From contig JBJXGB010000103.1 in assembly GCA_046152935.1 (NCBI GenBank), positions 1 to 64,000 of the forward strand: 64,000 bases of DNA. Reading direction: 5' to 3'. Under the pieces are notes generated by a model. That model was not told the origin of the DNA, did no database searches, and saw only the letters and a program-made list of their open reading frames with translations. Each line of letters opens with the position of its first letter. The stretch's first letter is position 1. The position numbers were made by a program, and so were the translations under genes. The stretch is from CAZMFZ01 sp046152935 (GTDB lineage Bacteria; Bacteroidota; Bacteroidia; Cytophagales; UBA9547). Below are positions 17,549 to 26,699 of this stretch, in pieces.

Positions 17549-17579
17549 TTTGGGATTCCGATTTTGACTGTTAGTTTTG
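17549..17579 (+). promoter_or_regulatory. Consensus promoter of the nucleotidyltransferase gene
   Basis: TTTG (17549-17552), a 19-base spacer and TAGTTTTG (17572-17579) match TTTG-N19-TAnnTTTG at every defined position. The start codon is 45 bases downstream. Confidence 0.7.
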
Positions 17580-17623
17580 GTAGAATTATTTGAAACTGTA
17601 TAATCTTTAAATTTAAACATAAA

Positions 17624-18526
17624 ATGAAACCCACATTAGTAGTACTCGCAGCAGGAATGAGCAGCCGTTATGGCGGAGGCCTTAAACAAATTGACCCCAT
17701 TGGTCCAACAGGCGAAATCATCATTGACTACTCGATTTACGATGCCATTAAAGCTGGCTTTGGAAAAGTTGTATTCGTAATTCGCCATAGTATCGACCAA
17801 GCTTTCAAAGAAGCCATTGGTAACAAATACAAAGGAATAGAAGTGGCCTATGCCTACCAAGAAATGGACATGTTGCCTTCAGGCATGGAGCGTGACGTGG
17901 CTTACAGATTAAAGCCTTGGGGAACCGCCCATGCTGTGTGGTGTGCTAGAGATGTGGTAAAAGAGCCTTTTGCGATCATCAATGCTGATGATTTTTATGG
18001 CTACTCTGCTTTTAAACAAGTGGCCGATTTTTTGATAGCAAATAAAGACGACAATATGTATTCTATTGCTGGCTATCAAATGAAATATACCATGAGCGAA
18101 GAAGGCTCGGTAAATCGTGGAGTTTGCGAAACAGATGCAGCTGGCAATTTGACTGGTATTGTTGAAAGAACTGAAATATTCACCACACCTACAGAAATTT
18201 ATTCAGAGTCAAGCGGTAGCAAAATTACCTTTACAGGCGAAGAGCCAGTATCGATGAACTTTATGGGTTTTATGCCCAATGTTTTTCAACAAATGGAAAC
18301 TTATTTTAGAAACTTTATCGTGCAAATTGACGGAGATCCTAAAAAAGAATTTTTTATCCCATTGTTATTAAATCATTTGGTTAAAACGGGAGAATCGAAA
18401 ATAAAAGTATTGGATGTAAAAGAAGAATGGATAGGCATAACGTATGCTGCTGATAAAGACAAAGCGGCAGCCAGCATTAAGAAATTGGTAGATGCAGGCA
18501 AATACCCTTTGAATCTTTGGAAATAG
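17624..18526 (+). CDS. Sugar-phosphate nucleotidyltransferase family protein
   Basis: A 300-residue GT-A-fold nucleotidyltransferase that would couple a sugar phosphate to an NTP. The nucleotide-binding loop is LAAGMSSRYGGGLKQIDP at residues 6-23, and the metal-binding Asp pair is in INADDFYGYSAF. The protein is longer than a minimal domain but has no left-handed-helix acyltransferase tail. Related genes in Bacteroidota are annotated only as nucleotidyltransferase; the sugar and the nucleotide cannot be read from sequence. It has its own promoter, is followed by a bidirectional terminator, and lies between the nagB remnant and the aldose epimerase, which suggests a carbohydrate role. Confidence 0.82.
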   Translation: MKPTLVVLAAGMSSRYGGGLKQIDPIGPTGEIIIDYSIYDAIKAGFGKVVFVIRHSIDQAFKEAIGNKYKGIEVAYAYQEMDMLPSGMERDVAYRLKPWGTAHAVWCARDVVKEPFAIINADDFYGYSAFKQVADFLIANKDDNMYSIAGYQMKYTMSEEGSVNRGVCETDAAGNLTGIVERTEIFTTPTEIYSESSGSKITFTGEEPVSMNFMGFMPNVFQQMETYFRNFIVQIDGDPKKEFFIPLLLNHLVKTGESKIKVLDVKEEWIGITYAADKDKAAASIKKLVDAGKYPLNLWK

Positions 18527-18548
18527 AAGCTAATTCCTAGCCCAAAAC

Positions 18549-18577
18549 AAAAAAGTCCCACAAGTTGGGACTTTTTT
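18549..18577. terminator. Bidirectional terminator between the nucleotidyltransferase and aldose epimerase genes
   Basis: AAAAAAGTCCCA (18549-18560) and TGGGACTTTTTT (18566-18577) form a perfect 12-bp stem with a 5-base loop. A-run and T-run on opposite arms make it work for both convergent genes. Confidence 0.9.
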
Positions 18578-18608
18578 GTTTTTGTGATGATTTGGCAAAT
18601 ACATGCCG

Positions 18609-19787
18609 CTACTTTACCGAAAACTTGTACACAGTTGTGCTATGAAATGTTTCGCCAACATTGAGCACCGTAGTGGGGAAATCGGCTTGGTTTGGTGAAT
18701 CTGGGAAATGCTGAGATTCAAAACAAAAACCAAATCTTTTGCCATAGGCTATTCCATTTTTTCCTTTCAACGACCCATCAAGAAAATTGCCTGTATAAAA
18801 TTGCACACCTGGTTCTGTACTGTACATTTCCAATACTCTGCCACTTTCAGGCTCATAAGCAGTAGCAGCCAAAGCCAACACATCTTTTTCTTTATCTACC
18901 ACAAAATTATGGTCGTAGCCATTTCCAAATTGAATCTGCTCATCATCAGCATTGATATTAGCCCCAATGGTAGTGAAAGTAGTGAAATCAAAAGGAGTCC
19001 CTTTTACATCTTGCAAGTTGCCAAGTGGAATCGAATTTTTGTTAATTGGCGTGAAAGTAGAAGCGTTGATCTTCACTTCGTGTGCCAACACATCTGTTTT
19101 CGCGCCATTTAGGTTGAAATAAGCATGGTTTGTAAGGTTTAAAACGGTTGGTTTATCTGTGGTAGCCATGTAGTCTATTTGCAGTCCATTGTCGTTTTTC
19201 AAAGTGTAAGTCACTGTCAATGAGAGATTTCCAGGGTATCCCTCTTCCATATCTCTGCTCAGATACGTCAATTTCAAAGCACTTAAGCCCGAATCGCTTT
19301 TCACAATTTCTGCTTTCCACAATGCTTTGTCAAAGCCTCTAAGGCCGCCATGCAAGTGATTTTCGCCATTGTTGATGGCGAGTGTGTAAGTTTGATTGTT
19401 GAGCGTGAATTTGCCTTTGGCAATTCGATTGGCATATCTACCAACTATCGCCCCAAACGATGGGTGTGGTGCTACGTATGAGGCCAAAGAATCGAAACCT
19501 AGCGTGACTTCTGCTAATTTTCCAGCCTTGTCTGGTGTCTGTATAGAGGTGATGATACCACCAAAATTGGTAATTTTCACCACCATTTCATTGGCATTGG
19601 TGAGCGTATAAATGTCTGCACTAGTACTATCAGATATTTTACCAAAAACTGCTTTTTCGATGTTAGATTTCCTATTTCCTGCTTCTGCATTTTCTACTTT
19701 TTTATTGCAGGCAATGATCGCAGACATTAATCCAACAACTATTGCCGAAGCATACATACCTTTGACAATTACGTGCACATTTTTCAT
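18609..19787 (-). CDS. galM: Aldose 1-epimerase (galactose mutarotase), predicted lipoprotein
   Basis: A 392-residue aldose 1-epimerase that interconverts alpha and beta anomers of hexoses. The family signatures are GGIITSIQTPDKAGK, FGAIVGRYANRIAKG, NGENHLHGGLRGFDK (substrate His), NLTNHAYFNLNG (catalytic His) and PGVQFYTGNFLDG (catalytic Glu region nearby in the C-terminus). Residues 1-27 form a lipoprotein signal (SAIIAC, Cys27), so the enzyme is predicted to sit on the outside of the inner membrane or at the outer membrane rather than in the cytoplasm. It would prepare extracellular or periplasmic sugar for the hexose transporter at 12.8-14.0 kb. Confidence 0.93.
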   Translation of the reverse strand: MKNVHVIVKGMYASAIVVGLMSAIIACNKKVENAEAGNRKSNIEKAVFGKISDSTSADIYTLTNANEMVVKITNFGGIITSIQTPDKAGKLAEVTLGFDSLASYVAPHPSFGAIVGRYANRIAKGKFTLNNQTYTLAINNGENHLHGGLRGFDKALWKAEIVKSDSGLSALKLTYLSRDMEEGYPGNLSLTVTYTLKNDNGLQIDYMATTDKPTVLNLTNHAYFNLNGAKTDVLAHEVKINASTFTPINKNSIPLGNLQDVKGTPFDFTTFTTIGANINADDEQIQFGNGYDHNFVVDKEKDVLALAATAYEPESGRVLEMYSTEPGVQFYTGNFLDGSLKGKNGIAYGKRFGFCFESQHFPDSPNQADFPTTVLNVGETFHSTTVYKFSVK

Positions 19788-20021
19788 ACTGAATGAAATA
19801 AATTTGGTTTTTAAATTTCGACTATACAGTTATTTTTGTGGCGTGGGCTAGCTATTTCAAAATAGAAACGCAACAAATACACCTCGATGTAGATTATACA
19901 CAAACTTAAAACAATTTTTCACGTTAACACAAGATAGCTTTACTATTCAAGAATCTCAATTCAATTCAGCCTTTACAGTAATAAAATAGATAACAATTAA
20001 CGCTTACTTACCATCAAAAAA

Positions 20022-20462
20022 ATGAAAATTATCATCAAAACCCAAGTTGAAAACACTATGGAAAATGTATGGAAAGGTTTTGATGAAAGATTATTTGCCA
20101 AACTAAGCCCTCCATTCCCCAAAGTAGAGATACTTAGATTTGATGGCTGCAAAAAAGGAAATGAAGTACATTTGAAACTACTATTCCCATTCATTCCTCA
20201 ACTTTGGTTTGCTGAAATAATTGACAATTCAATAGCTGAAAATGAGATTTATTTTGTTGACAAAGGCACAAAACTGCCTTTTTTTCTTTCAAAATGGCAA
20301 CACAAACACCGCATTCAAAAAGCGGGAGGCCACACGAGTATCATTGTAGACGACATCGACTTTAATACGGGCACTATTTTGACAGATTTATTGTTTTACC
20401 CACTTTTATATCTACAATTTTTATATCGTGTGCCTATTTATAAAAAGTATTTTAAAAACTAA
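20022..20462 (+). CDS. SRPBCC-family ligand-binding protein
   Basis: A 146-residue protein whose pattern (KIIIKTQVENTMENVWKGF, then LWFAEIIDNS, and a C-terminal helix with FLYRVPIYKKYF) fits the helix-grip SRPBCC/START-like fold seen in many Bacteroidota as an uncharacterised ligand-binding protein. No catalytic residues can be assigned and no ligand is known. No signal peptide, so it is cytoplasmic. It is separated by about 100 bases from the TPR lipoprotein gene and may be transcribed alone. Confidence 0.65.
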   Translation: MKIIIKTQVENTMENVWKGFDERLFAKLSPPFPKVEILRFDGCKKGNEVHLKLLFPFIPQLWFAEIIDNSIAENEIYFVDKGTKLPFFLSKWQHKHRIQKAGGHTSIIVDDIDFNTGTILTDLLFYPLLYLQFLYRVPIYKKYFKN

Positions 20463-20558
20463 TCGATAGTATTTGTTCAAAAAAACTATTTTGAATTGAC
20501 TACTCAATTTTTCTTCTTTGTAGCTTGAAAACAAGTTTTTTACACATCAGAATCAACA

Positions 20559-21641
20559 TTGCACTACTTTCGAGCAAATCTTTATCGTTTTTTGAAATCT
20601 ACTATCGCATTTTTTGTTCTTCTCAATAGTATTTCATGTGCTAATGAAAATAAAGAACGCATTCCTGAGTATTCGCAATTGCAAATTGACCCGAGAGCAC
20701 AGATTAATTTTTTAGAAAAATACACCAACGAGAACCAAGACGATGACGAGATGGCTTATAAATTGGCAAAACTGTATTTTACCAATGGCAACATAGATAG
20801 TGCATTGATTTACGTAAATAAGGCTTATTTGATTGATAAAAATAACAACCAATACCTCTTTTTTCAAGCACAATGCTTTGCAGTGAAAGGTCTTTTTCTC
20901 GATTCGAAAGATGCTTTTGAAAAAGTAATTGAAAATGGTATTCCGCACAACGATTACATTTCTTTGGCAGCCGATATTTATTTCAGCACCAATAATTTCA
21001 CAAAAGCCCTCAATTATTTAGACCGAGCCACTGCCGAAAACCCAGATTCGCCATTTTTATTCTACAAAAAAGGAGTCATTTATGAATCGAAAGGCGATAC
21101 GATCAATGCTATTAAAAATTACAATAAATCGATCGAGTTGAACCCAAGTTTTATTGATGCCTACATCAAATGGGCAGATTTAGAGACTAAAAGAGGTAAT
21201 TTCAGCACGGTAAGAAAATATTTAATAAATGCACTTCGGTTCGATAGCCTCAATTCAAATTTATACTTCCATTTGGCTTTAGCATACAAAAAATTAGAAT
21301 TAAAAGATTCTTCAAGTCTGTTTTATGAAAAAGCTATTCAATTTGACAGCAATTATACAGATGCACTCTATAATATTTCCATCATTTACCTGCAGCAGGG
21401 AAAATATGCCAGAGCCGAGCAATATTTGAAAAAAATTGCATATCTGAGACCAGAAACGCCAAATATCAATTTTAAAATCGCTTACGCTCTCGACTTCTTA
21501 AACAAAGAAACAGAGGCATTGAATTATTATCAAAAAATAGACAGTTCGGACATTAATTATAATTTTGCCCAGCGATTGATAACGAGGCTTAAAGTAAAAA
21601 CAACCAAAACTGCTGTTGTAGAGCAGGAAATACTAAAATAA
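20559..21641 (+). CDS. TPR-repeat lipoprotein
   Basis: A 360-residue protein of tandem tetratricopeptide repeats from about residue 60 to the end (for example PFLFYKKGVIYESKGDTINA, SNLYFHLALAYKKLELKDSS, ALYNISIIYLQQGKYARAEQ). The N-terminus has a hydrophobic segment ending in NSISCANENK, a lipobox-like site, so it is probably a lipoprotein. There is no ATG before residue 40; TTG at 20559 or TTG at 20592 is the likely start, the latter giving a compact signal peptide. The stop overlaps the thrS start by one base (TAATG), so it is the first gene of the thrS operon. It is a scaffold for protein binding; no specific partner can be named. Confidence 0.78.
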   Translation: MHYFRANLYRFLKSTIAFFVLLNSISCANENKERIPEYSQLQIDPRAQINFLEKYTNENQDDDEMAYKLAKLYFTNGNIDSALIYVNKAYLIDKNNNQYLFFQAQCFAVKGLFLDSKDAFEKVIENGIPHNDYISLAADIYFSTNNFTKALNYLDRATAENPDSPFLFYKKGVIYESKGDTINAIKNYNKSIELNPSFIDAYIKWADLETKRGNFSTVRKYLINALRFDSLNSNLYFHLALAYKKLELKDSSSLFYEKAIQFDSNYTDALYNISIIYLQQGKYARAEQYLKKIAYLRPETPNINFKIAYALDFLNKETEALNYYQKIDSSDINYNFAQRLITRLKVKTTKTAVVEQEILK

Positions 21642-23572
21642 TGAGTAAGATAGCAATCACACTGCCCGATGGAGCAGTCAAAGAATATGAAAAAGGTGTA
21701 ACAAGTTACGAAATAGCCTTGAGCATAAGTGAAGGTTTAGCAAGAAATGTATTGGCGGCAAAAGTAAATGGCAAAGTAGTTGATGCTAATTTGCCCATTG
21801 GCCAAGATGCTAATTTTCAACTACTTACATGGAATGATCTGGAAGGGAAAGCTACTTTTTGGCATTCGTCTGCCCATATATTAGCCGAGGCTTTAGAGGC
21901 TTTGTATCCAGGTGTAAGATTTGGTATTGGACCTGCAATAGAAACTGGCTTTTATTACGATATCGATTTTGGTGGCCAAGAGTTTGGTCAAGAAAATTTC
22001 AAGCAACTTGAAGATAAAATACTTGAATTGTCACGTACAAAAAGCCAGTTTAAACGAACAGAAGTCAGCAAAGCAGATGCGATCAAATATTTTACCGAAA
22101 AAGACGACCAATACAAGCTTGAGTTGATTGAAGGCTTGAAAGATGGTGAAATCACCTTTTATCAACAAGGCAATTTTACCGATTTGTGCCGTGGGCCGCA
22201 CATTCCAGACACAGGATTTATAAAAGCAGCAAAAATATTAAGTTTGGCAGGAGCCTACTGGCGGGGCGATGAAAAACGCCCAATGCTTACACGCATCTAT
22301 GCCGTTACCTTTCCCAAACAGAAAGAATTAGAAGAATATTTGGTGCTGCTTGAGGAAGCAAAAAAACGCGATCACCGCAAACTGGGGCGTGAATTGGAGC
22401 TTTTTACGTTCTCCGAATTGGTAGGAGGTGGGTTACCATTGTGGCTACCCAAAGGCAATATGTTGCGAGAAAAACTAATAGCCTTCAATAAAAAACTATT
22501 GGCCAAAAATGGCTACCAATTGGTAACAACTCCACACATTGGAATGAAGGCTTTGTATGAAACATCCGGACATTGGGAGAAATATGGCGAAGATTCTTTC
22601 CAGCCTATTCACACGCCAAATGAAGACGAACTTTTCATGCTCAAGCCCATGAATTGCCCACATCATATTGAAATTTATAAATTCAAACCACATTCATATA
22701 AAGAATTGCCTATTCGATTGGCGGAGTTTGGCACTGTATATCGCTACGAACAAAGTGGCGAATTGCATGGCTTGACACGTGTGCGAGGATTTACGCAAGA
22801 CGATGCTCATCTTTTTGTAACTCCAGATCAGCTACAGGATGAATTTGAAAAAAACATAGATTTGGTAATGCAAGTATTCAATAAACTTGGTTTTGAAGAT
22901 TATACGGCTCAAATTTCATTGCGCGACCCTGAAAACAAATCAAAATATATAGGCTCAGATGAAAATTGGATAAAAGCTGAAAATGCCATTATCAATGCTG
23001 CCAAAACTAAAAATCTGAAAACAGTTACAGAATTGGGTGAGGCCGCTTTTTACGGGCCAAAACTTGATTTTATGGTGCGTGACGCCATAGGCAGAAAATG
23101 GCAATTAGGCACAATTCAGGTCGATTATACATTGCCAGAAAAGTTTCAATTGGAGTATATAGGTGCTGATAATCAGAAACATAGACCAATAATGATTCAT
23201 AGAGCTCCTTTCGGCTCACTTGAAAGATTTATTGCCGTTCTTACCGAACATTGCAGTGGAAATTTCCCACTTTGGTTGGCCCCAGAGCAATATATTATTT
23301 TACCTATTTCTGAGAAATACCACGAATATGCTGTCCAAATACAAAACGAATTGACCTCAAATGATTTTTCAGGCACTATTGATGAGAGAGACGAAAAAAT
23401 TGGACGAAAAATTCGTGACGCAGAGGTAAATAAAGTGCCTTATATGTTGATTGTTGGTGAAAAAGAGGAAGCAGATCAAACAGTAACGATTCGCAAGAAA
23501 TTTGAAGGCGATTTGGGTTCGATGAAACTGGAAGGATTTATTGGAATGTTTAAGAGAGAAGTAGAAATGTAA
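21641..23572 (+). CDS. thrS: Threonyl-tRNA synthetase
   Basis: A full-length 643-residue class II synthetase that attaches threonine to tRNA-Thr. Domains in order: TGS (residues 1-60, ITLPDGAVKEYEKG), the editing/second additional domain (about 65-225, with FWHSSAHILAEAL and DLCRGPHIPDTG), the catalytic core (about 240-535, KPMNCPHHIEIYK and GLTRVRGFTQDDAHLF, TEHCSGNFPLWL) and the anticodon-binding domain (about 540-643). The start overlaps the stop of the TPR gene, indicating translational coupling. In many bacteria thrS is followed by infC-rpmI-rplT; here trpE follows instead. No T-box leader is seen. Confidence 0.97.
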   Translation: MSKIAITLPDGAVKEYEKGVTSYEIALSISEGLARNVLAAKVNGKVVDANLPIGQDANFQLLTWNDLEGKATFWHSSAHILAEALEALYPGVRFGIGPAIETGFYYDIDFGGQEFGQENFKQLEDKILELSRTKSQFKRTEVSKADAIKYFTEKDDQYKLELIEGLKDGEITFYQQGNFTDLCRGPHIPDTGFIKAAKILSLAGAYWRGDEKRPMLTRIYAVTFPKQKELEEYLVLLEEAKKRDHRKLGRELELFTFSELVGGGLPLWLPKGNMLREKLIAFNKKLLAKNGYQLVTTPHIGMKALYETSGHWEKYGEDSFQPIHTPNEDELFMLKPMNCPHHIEIYKFKPHSYKELPIRLAEFGTVYRYEQSGELHGLTRVRGFTQDDAHLFVTPDQLQDEFEKNIDLVMQVFNKLGFEDYTAQISLRDPENKSKYIGSDENWIKAENAIINAAKTKNLKTVTELGEAAFYGPKLDFMVRDAIGRKWQLGTIQVDYTLPEKFQLEYIGADNQKHRPIMIHRAPFGSLERFIAVLTEHCSGNFPLWLAPEQYIILPISEKYHEYAVQIQNELTSNDFSGTIDERDEKIGRKIRDAEVNKVPYMLIVGEKEEADQTVTIRKKFEGDLGSMKLEGFIGMFKREVEM

Positions 23573-23634
23573 AGACTTCAGAACAAAGACATAAGATTAA
23601 AGAAAAAGAATTCAAGGAAAAGGGCGAAGTAAAA

Positions 23635-25044
23635 ATGCACAAGATAAAATCTACATATAAAAAACTAATTGCAGATACAGTTACGCCAGTAAGTATCTAT
23701 CTGAAAATAAGAGATAAATTTCCAGATAGCATTCTACTTGAAAGCTCTGATTATCATGGCAACGACAATAGCTACTCATTCATTGCGTGCAAGCCAATGT
23801 TTGGTTTTACTGTAGACAACAGAAAAGCACATTTTCATTATCCAGATGGAAGCAAAAAAGAGATTTCCATTATCCACAAAGAAACGCTTCCGGATGAAAT
23901 AAACAAATATTGCCAAAGTTTTGAGACCGAAACTGCAAATTTCCCATTTATTAATGGTGGATTATTTGGATACACGAGCTACGATGCTGTGCAATATTTT
24001 GAGGATATTAACCTTACAAAACTCAATACCTCCGACATCAAAATTCCAGAATTACAATACTATTTCTACGAATTTGTAATTGTCATAAATCATTTCAACG
24101 ATGAATTATTCATTTTTCAACACCAAGTCGAAGGTTTGGAAAAAGGAGCTGACGATATCGAAACCATTATTTCACACATCAACAATCGTAATATTCCTTC
24201 ATTTCATTTCAATACGGTTGGAGAAGAAAAATCGAATCTGACCGACCCACAATTTCTTGAGATTTTACAAAAAGGAAAAGACCACTGTTTCAGAGGAGAT
24301 GTGTTTCAAATCGTACTTTCGAGACGATTTACGCAAGGTTTTGCAGGTGATGAATTTAATGTTTATCGGGCTTTAAGATCCATAAATCCATCGCCATATT
24401 TGTTTTATTTCGACTATGGCAATTTCAAATTATTTGGCTCATCGCCTGAAGCTCAGCTCATTATCAAAAACAATAAATCGGTCATCAACCCTATTGCTGG
24501 CACTTTTAGCCGCAGCGGCAATGATGAAGAAGATGCCAAAATAGCTGAAAAACTGAAGCTCGACCCCAAAGAAAATGCCGAGCACGTGATGTTGGTAGAT
24601 TTGGCCCGAAACGATTTGAGTAGAAATGGAGACAATGTTTTTGTTGAAACGTTCAAAGAGACGCAGTTTTATTCGCACGTTATTCATTTGGTTTCTACCG
24701 TAATTGGAGAAATAAGCCCAGAAACCAACCGCTTTAAAGTAGTGGCGGATACATTTCCGGCAGGTACTTTGTCGGGAGCTCCTAAACACAATGCGATGAC
24801 TTTGATCGACAAATACGAAAATATCAATCGCAGCTACTATGCTGGCTGCATCGGTTTTATGGATTTTAAAGGCAATTTCAACCAAGCTATTATGATTCGG
24901 ACATTCTTGAGCCAAAATAACACTTTATATTTTCAGGCTGGAGCTGGTGTGGTGGCCGATTCAAAAATAGAAAGCGAACTGCAAGAGGTACATAATAAAT
25001 TGGCAGCTTTGAAAAAAGCACTCAAATTGGCAACCGAAATATAG
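23635..25044 (+). CDS. trpE: Anthranilate synthase component I
   Basis: A 469-residue chorismate-binding enzyme that makes anthranilate, the first step of tryptophan synthesis. The tryptophan feedback motif LLESSDYHG (residues 34-42) is present, and the chorismate domain shows RGDVFQIVLSRRF, GSSPEAQL, INPIAGTF, PAGTLSGAPKHNAM and YAGCIGFMDFKGN. The LLES motif favours TrpE over aminodeoxychorismate synthase PabB. Component II (trpG) and the rest of the trp pathway are not in the window, so this is a detached trpE. It lies 62 bases after thrS with no promoter visible between them. Confidence 0.93.
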   Translation: MHKIKSTYKKLIADTVTPVSIYLKIRDKFPDSILLESSDYHGNDNSYSFIACKPMFGFTVDNRKAHFHYPDGSKKEISIIHKETLPDEINKYCQSFETETANFPFINGGLFGYTSYDAVQYFEDINLTKLNTSDIKIPELQYYFYEFVIVINHFNDELFIFQHQVEGLEKGADDIETIISHINNRNIPSFHFNTVGEEKSNLTDPQFLEILQKGKDHCFRGDVFQIVLSRRFTQGFAGDEFNVYRALRSINPSPYLFYFDYGNFKLFGSSPEAQLIIKNNKSVINPIAGTFSRSGNDEEDAKIAEKLKLDPKENAEHVMLVDLARNDLSRNGDNVFVETFKETQFYSHVIHLVSTVIGEISPETNRFKVVADTFPAGTLSGAPKHNAMTLIDKYENINRSYYAGCIGFMDFKGNFNQAIMIRTFLSQNNTLYFQAGAGVVADSKIESELQEVHNKLAALKKALKLATEI

Positions 25045-25046
25045 AC

Positions 25047-25071
25047 TAAACTATTGTTTCTCAATAGTTTA
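25047..25071. terminator. Short hairpin between convergent trpE and histidine kinase genes
   Basis: TAAACTATTG and CAATAGTTTA form a 10-bp AT-rich stem around TTTCT. The stem is weak and has no long T-run, so terminator function is only likely. Confidence 0.45.
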
Positions 25072-25075
25072 CCCT

Positions 25076-26398
25076 TCAACTATTTAATGCAACTACACTA
25101 TTTTTTAGGTCTGGAATATAAACAGTTATCTCCGTAAACTCTCTTTTTATTGATTTGATTTCTAGTTTTCCTTCTAGTTTTTCAACCGATTCTTTTACGA
25201 TATACATGCCCAAGCCCGAACTAGATGTGGTAATTTCAGACTTATGAAACATTTTAAATATATTGGGCAGTTCTTGTGCATCAATTCCAATGCCATTGTC
25301 ACTTATTACTATCGAAACAAAATTTTCAAAATTTGATATACTGATTTTAATATTTTTTTGAGGCTTTTGGCTGTCACAGTATTTTACTGCATTCGACAAA
25401 ATATTATCGAATATTAAGTTTAGACGGTACTTATCGCTGTAGATATTAGATTTCAAATTGATAGATGAAGTAACAATAATATTCTGTTTTTCTAGCTCAA
25501 ATTCGAATTTTAGGAGGTTTTTTGATACGATATCAGCAAAATCTACCTCCTGTAGCAATAAATTTAGCCTATCGTTGGCATAATAGCCCAAAATATCTTT
25601 GATGTATTGATCGAGCCGAACCAAACATTTTTCTTGCAGAAGTAAATAATTTCGTATTTCATCTACATTTTTTTCCTGATTTATCAAATTGGTGAGCCCT
25701 CTCATGGTGGCAATTGGGGCTCTCAATTCGTGGCTCACGCTATACACAAAGCGATCTAGTTCATCATTTCGTTTCACCAATTCAATATTTTGCTCAGAAG
25801 CCTGAGAAAGCGACTTTTTAATGGATTGCTCATTGTTGTATGCCTCTTTGATAATAAAAAACACAAAAACAGACGATAATGCCATTGAAAGTGTGGTTGT
25901 AACCATTAATTCTACTTTTCTTGAATCTGGCGATGGCTTTAAGAATTGATAAATACTGAGATCAAAATATCTATCTATAATAAGATATAATAAAGGGAAG
26001 AGCAGCTGTAACAGCACCAAACCACTGTCTTTGAAATCAATCAAAAAATAATTGGCAATTAGCAGGGGAATAAAAAATATTAGGATATTTCCCTCAAAAC
26101 CCTGCGCCACTGAAGCAAATATAATGATAAATGCACATCCATAGCTCATCAGATATCCAGCGAGTAGGGTATAGCCGAAATAATTTACCACGAAACAAAG
26201 TGTATAAAAGCTCAGAAAACAGATATTCATCGGTACCGTTTGGTAATTACCGAGTAAAAACTGGGAACAGAGCCCTATAAGATTGGCCAAAAAACCGCTT
26301 AACAAGCAAATTGATATAAGTCTTTGACGTTTTTGCGCTTGCCCTGCTGGAAAAGCTTTTATGAATATCTTTTTTAGATGACTTATAAGTCGCTTCAT
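25076..26398 (-). CDS. Membrane sensor histidine kinase
   Basis: A 440-residue kinase with about six N-terminal transmembrane helices (residues 25-180) and almost no periplasmic domain, so it probably senses inside the membrane or through another protein. HisKA begins at FVYSVSHELRAPIATMRGL with the phospho-accepting His, and the ATPase domain has ILSNAVKYC (N box), VISDNGIGID (G1) and SSGLGMYIVKE (G2). No response regulator is adjacent on this side, so it is an orphan kinase; its target is unknown. The gene is convergent with trpE and divergent from pgi. Confidence 0.9.
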   Translation of the reverse strand: MKRLISHLKKIFIKAFPAGQAQKRQRLISICLLSGFLANLIGLCSQFLLGNYQTVPMNICFLSFYTLCFVVNYFGYTLLAGYLMSYGCAFIIIFASVAQGFEGNILIFFIPLLIANYFLIDFKDSGLVLLQLLFPLLYLIIDRYFDLSIYQFLKPSPDSRKVELMVTTTLSMALSSVFVFFIIKEAYNNEQSIKKSLSQASEQNIELVKRNDELDRFVYSVSHELRAPIATMRGLTNLINQEKNVDEIRNYLLLQEKCLVRLDQYIKDILGYYANDRLNLLLQEVDFADIVSKNLLKFEFELEKQNIIVTSSINLKSNIYSDKYRLNLIFDNILSNAVKYCDSQKPQKNIKISISNFENFVSIVISDNGIGIDAQELPNIFKMFHKSEITTSSSGLGMYIVKESVEKLEGKLEIKSIKREFTEITVYIPDLKNSVVALNS

Positions 26399-26699
26399 AT
26401 TTCAATTTATTGATAAGCTGTTTCAAGTTTAAGATATGTTTTCAATACTGCAAGCCATAATTCAAAAAATTAAAATTCAAGAATAGTTGCGAATTGATAC
26501 TTTTAATATGATTTATCAAAACTCGACAGGACTGATTAAACAAAAAGTATCGCTTGGGGTGATTTCAGTGCCTCAAAGCGTAAAAACGATTGCCATTTTC
26601 ACAGTCTGATATTTTCAAGACGAATAAAAATAAAATCGCGAAATAATACATAGCCATCTAATTGCTAATTAAATTTGTTTTTTTAACCCTACATAAATT
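26399..26699. other. 301-base noncoding region between a histidine kinase gene and pgi
   Basis: It serves as divergent promoter space. TAAATTTG at 26670-26677 fits the -7 consensus for pgi, but no TTTG is at the right distance. No RNA gene or repeat is seen. Confidence 0.5.

Noticed and set aside
21600..21641. T-box leader for thrS
   Set aside because: The start overlaps the TPR gene stop, so no leader RNA exists.
23635..25044. pabB rather than trpE
   Set aside because: The LLES tryptophan-binding motif near residue 34 favours anthranilate synthase.
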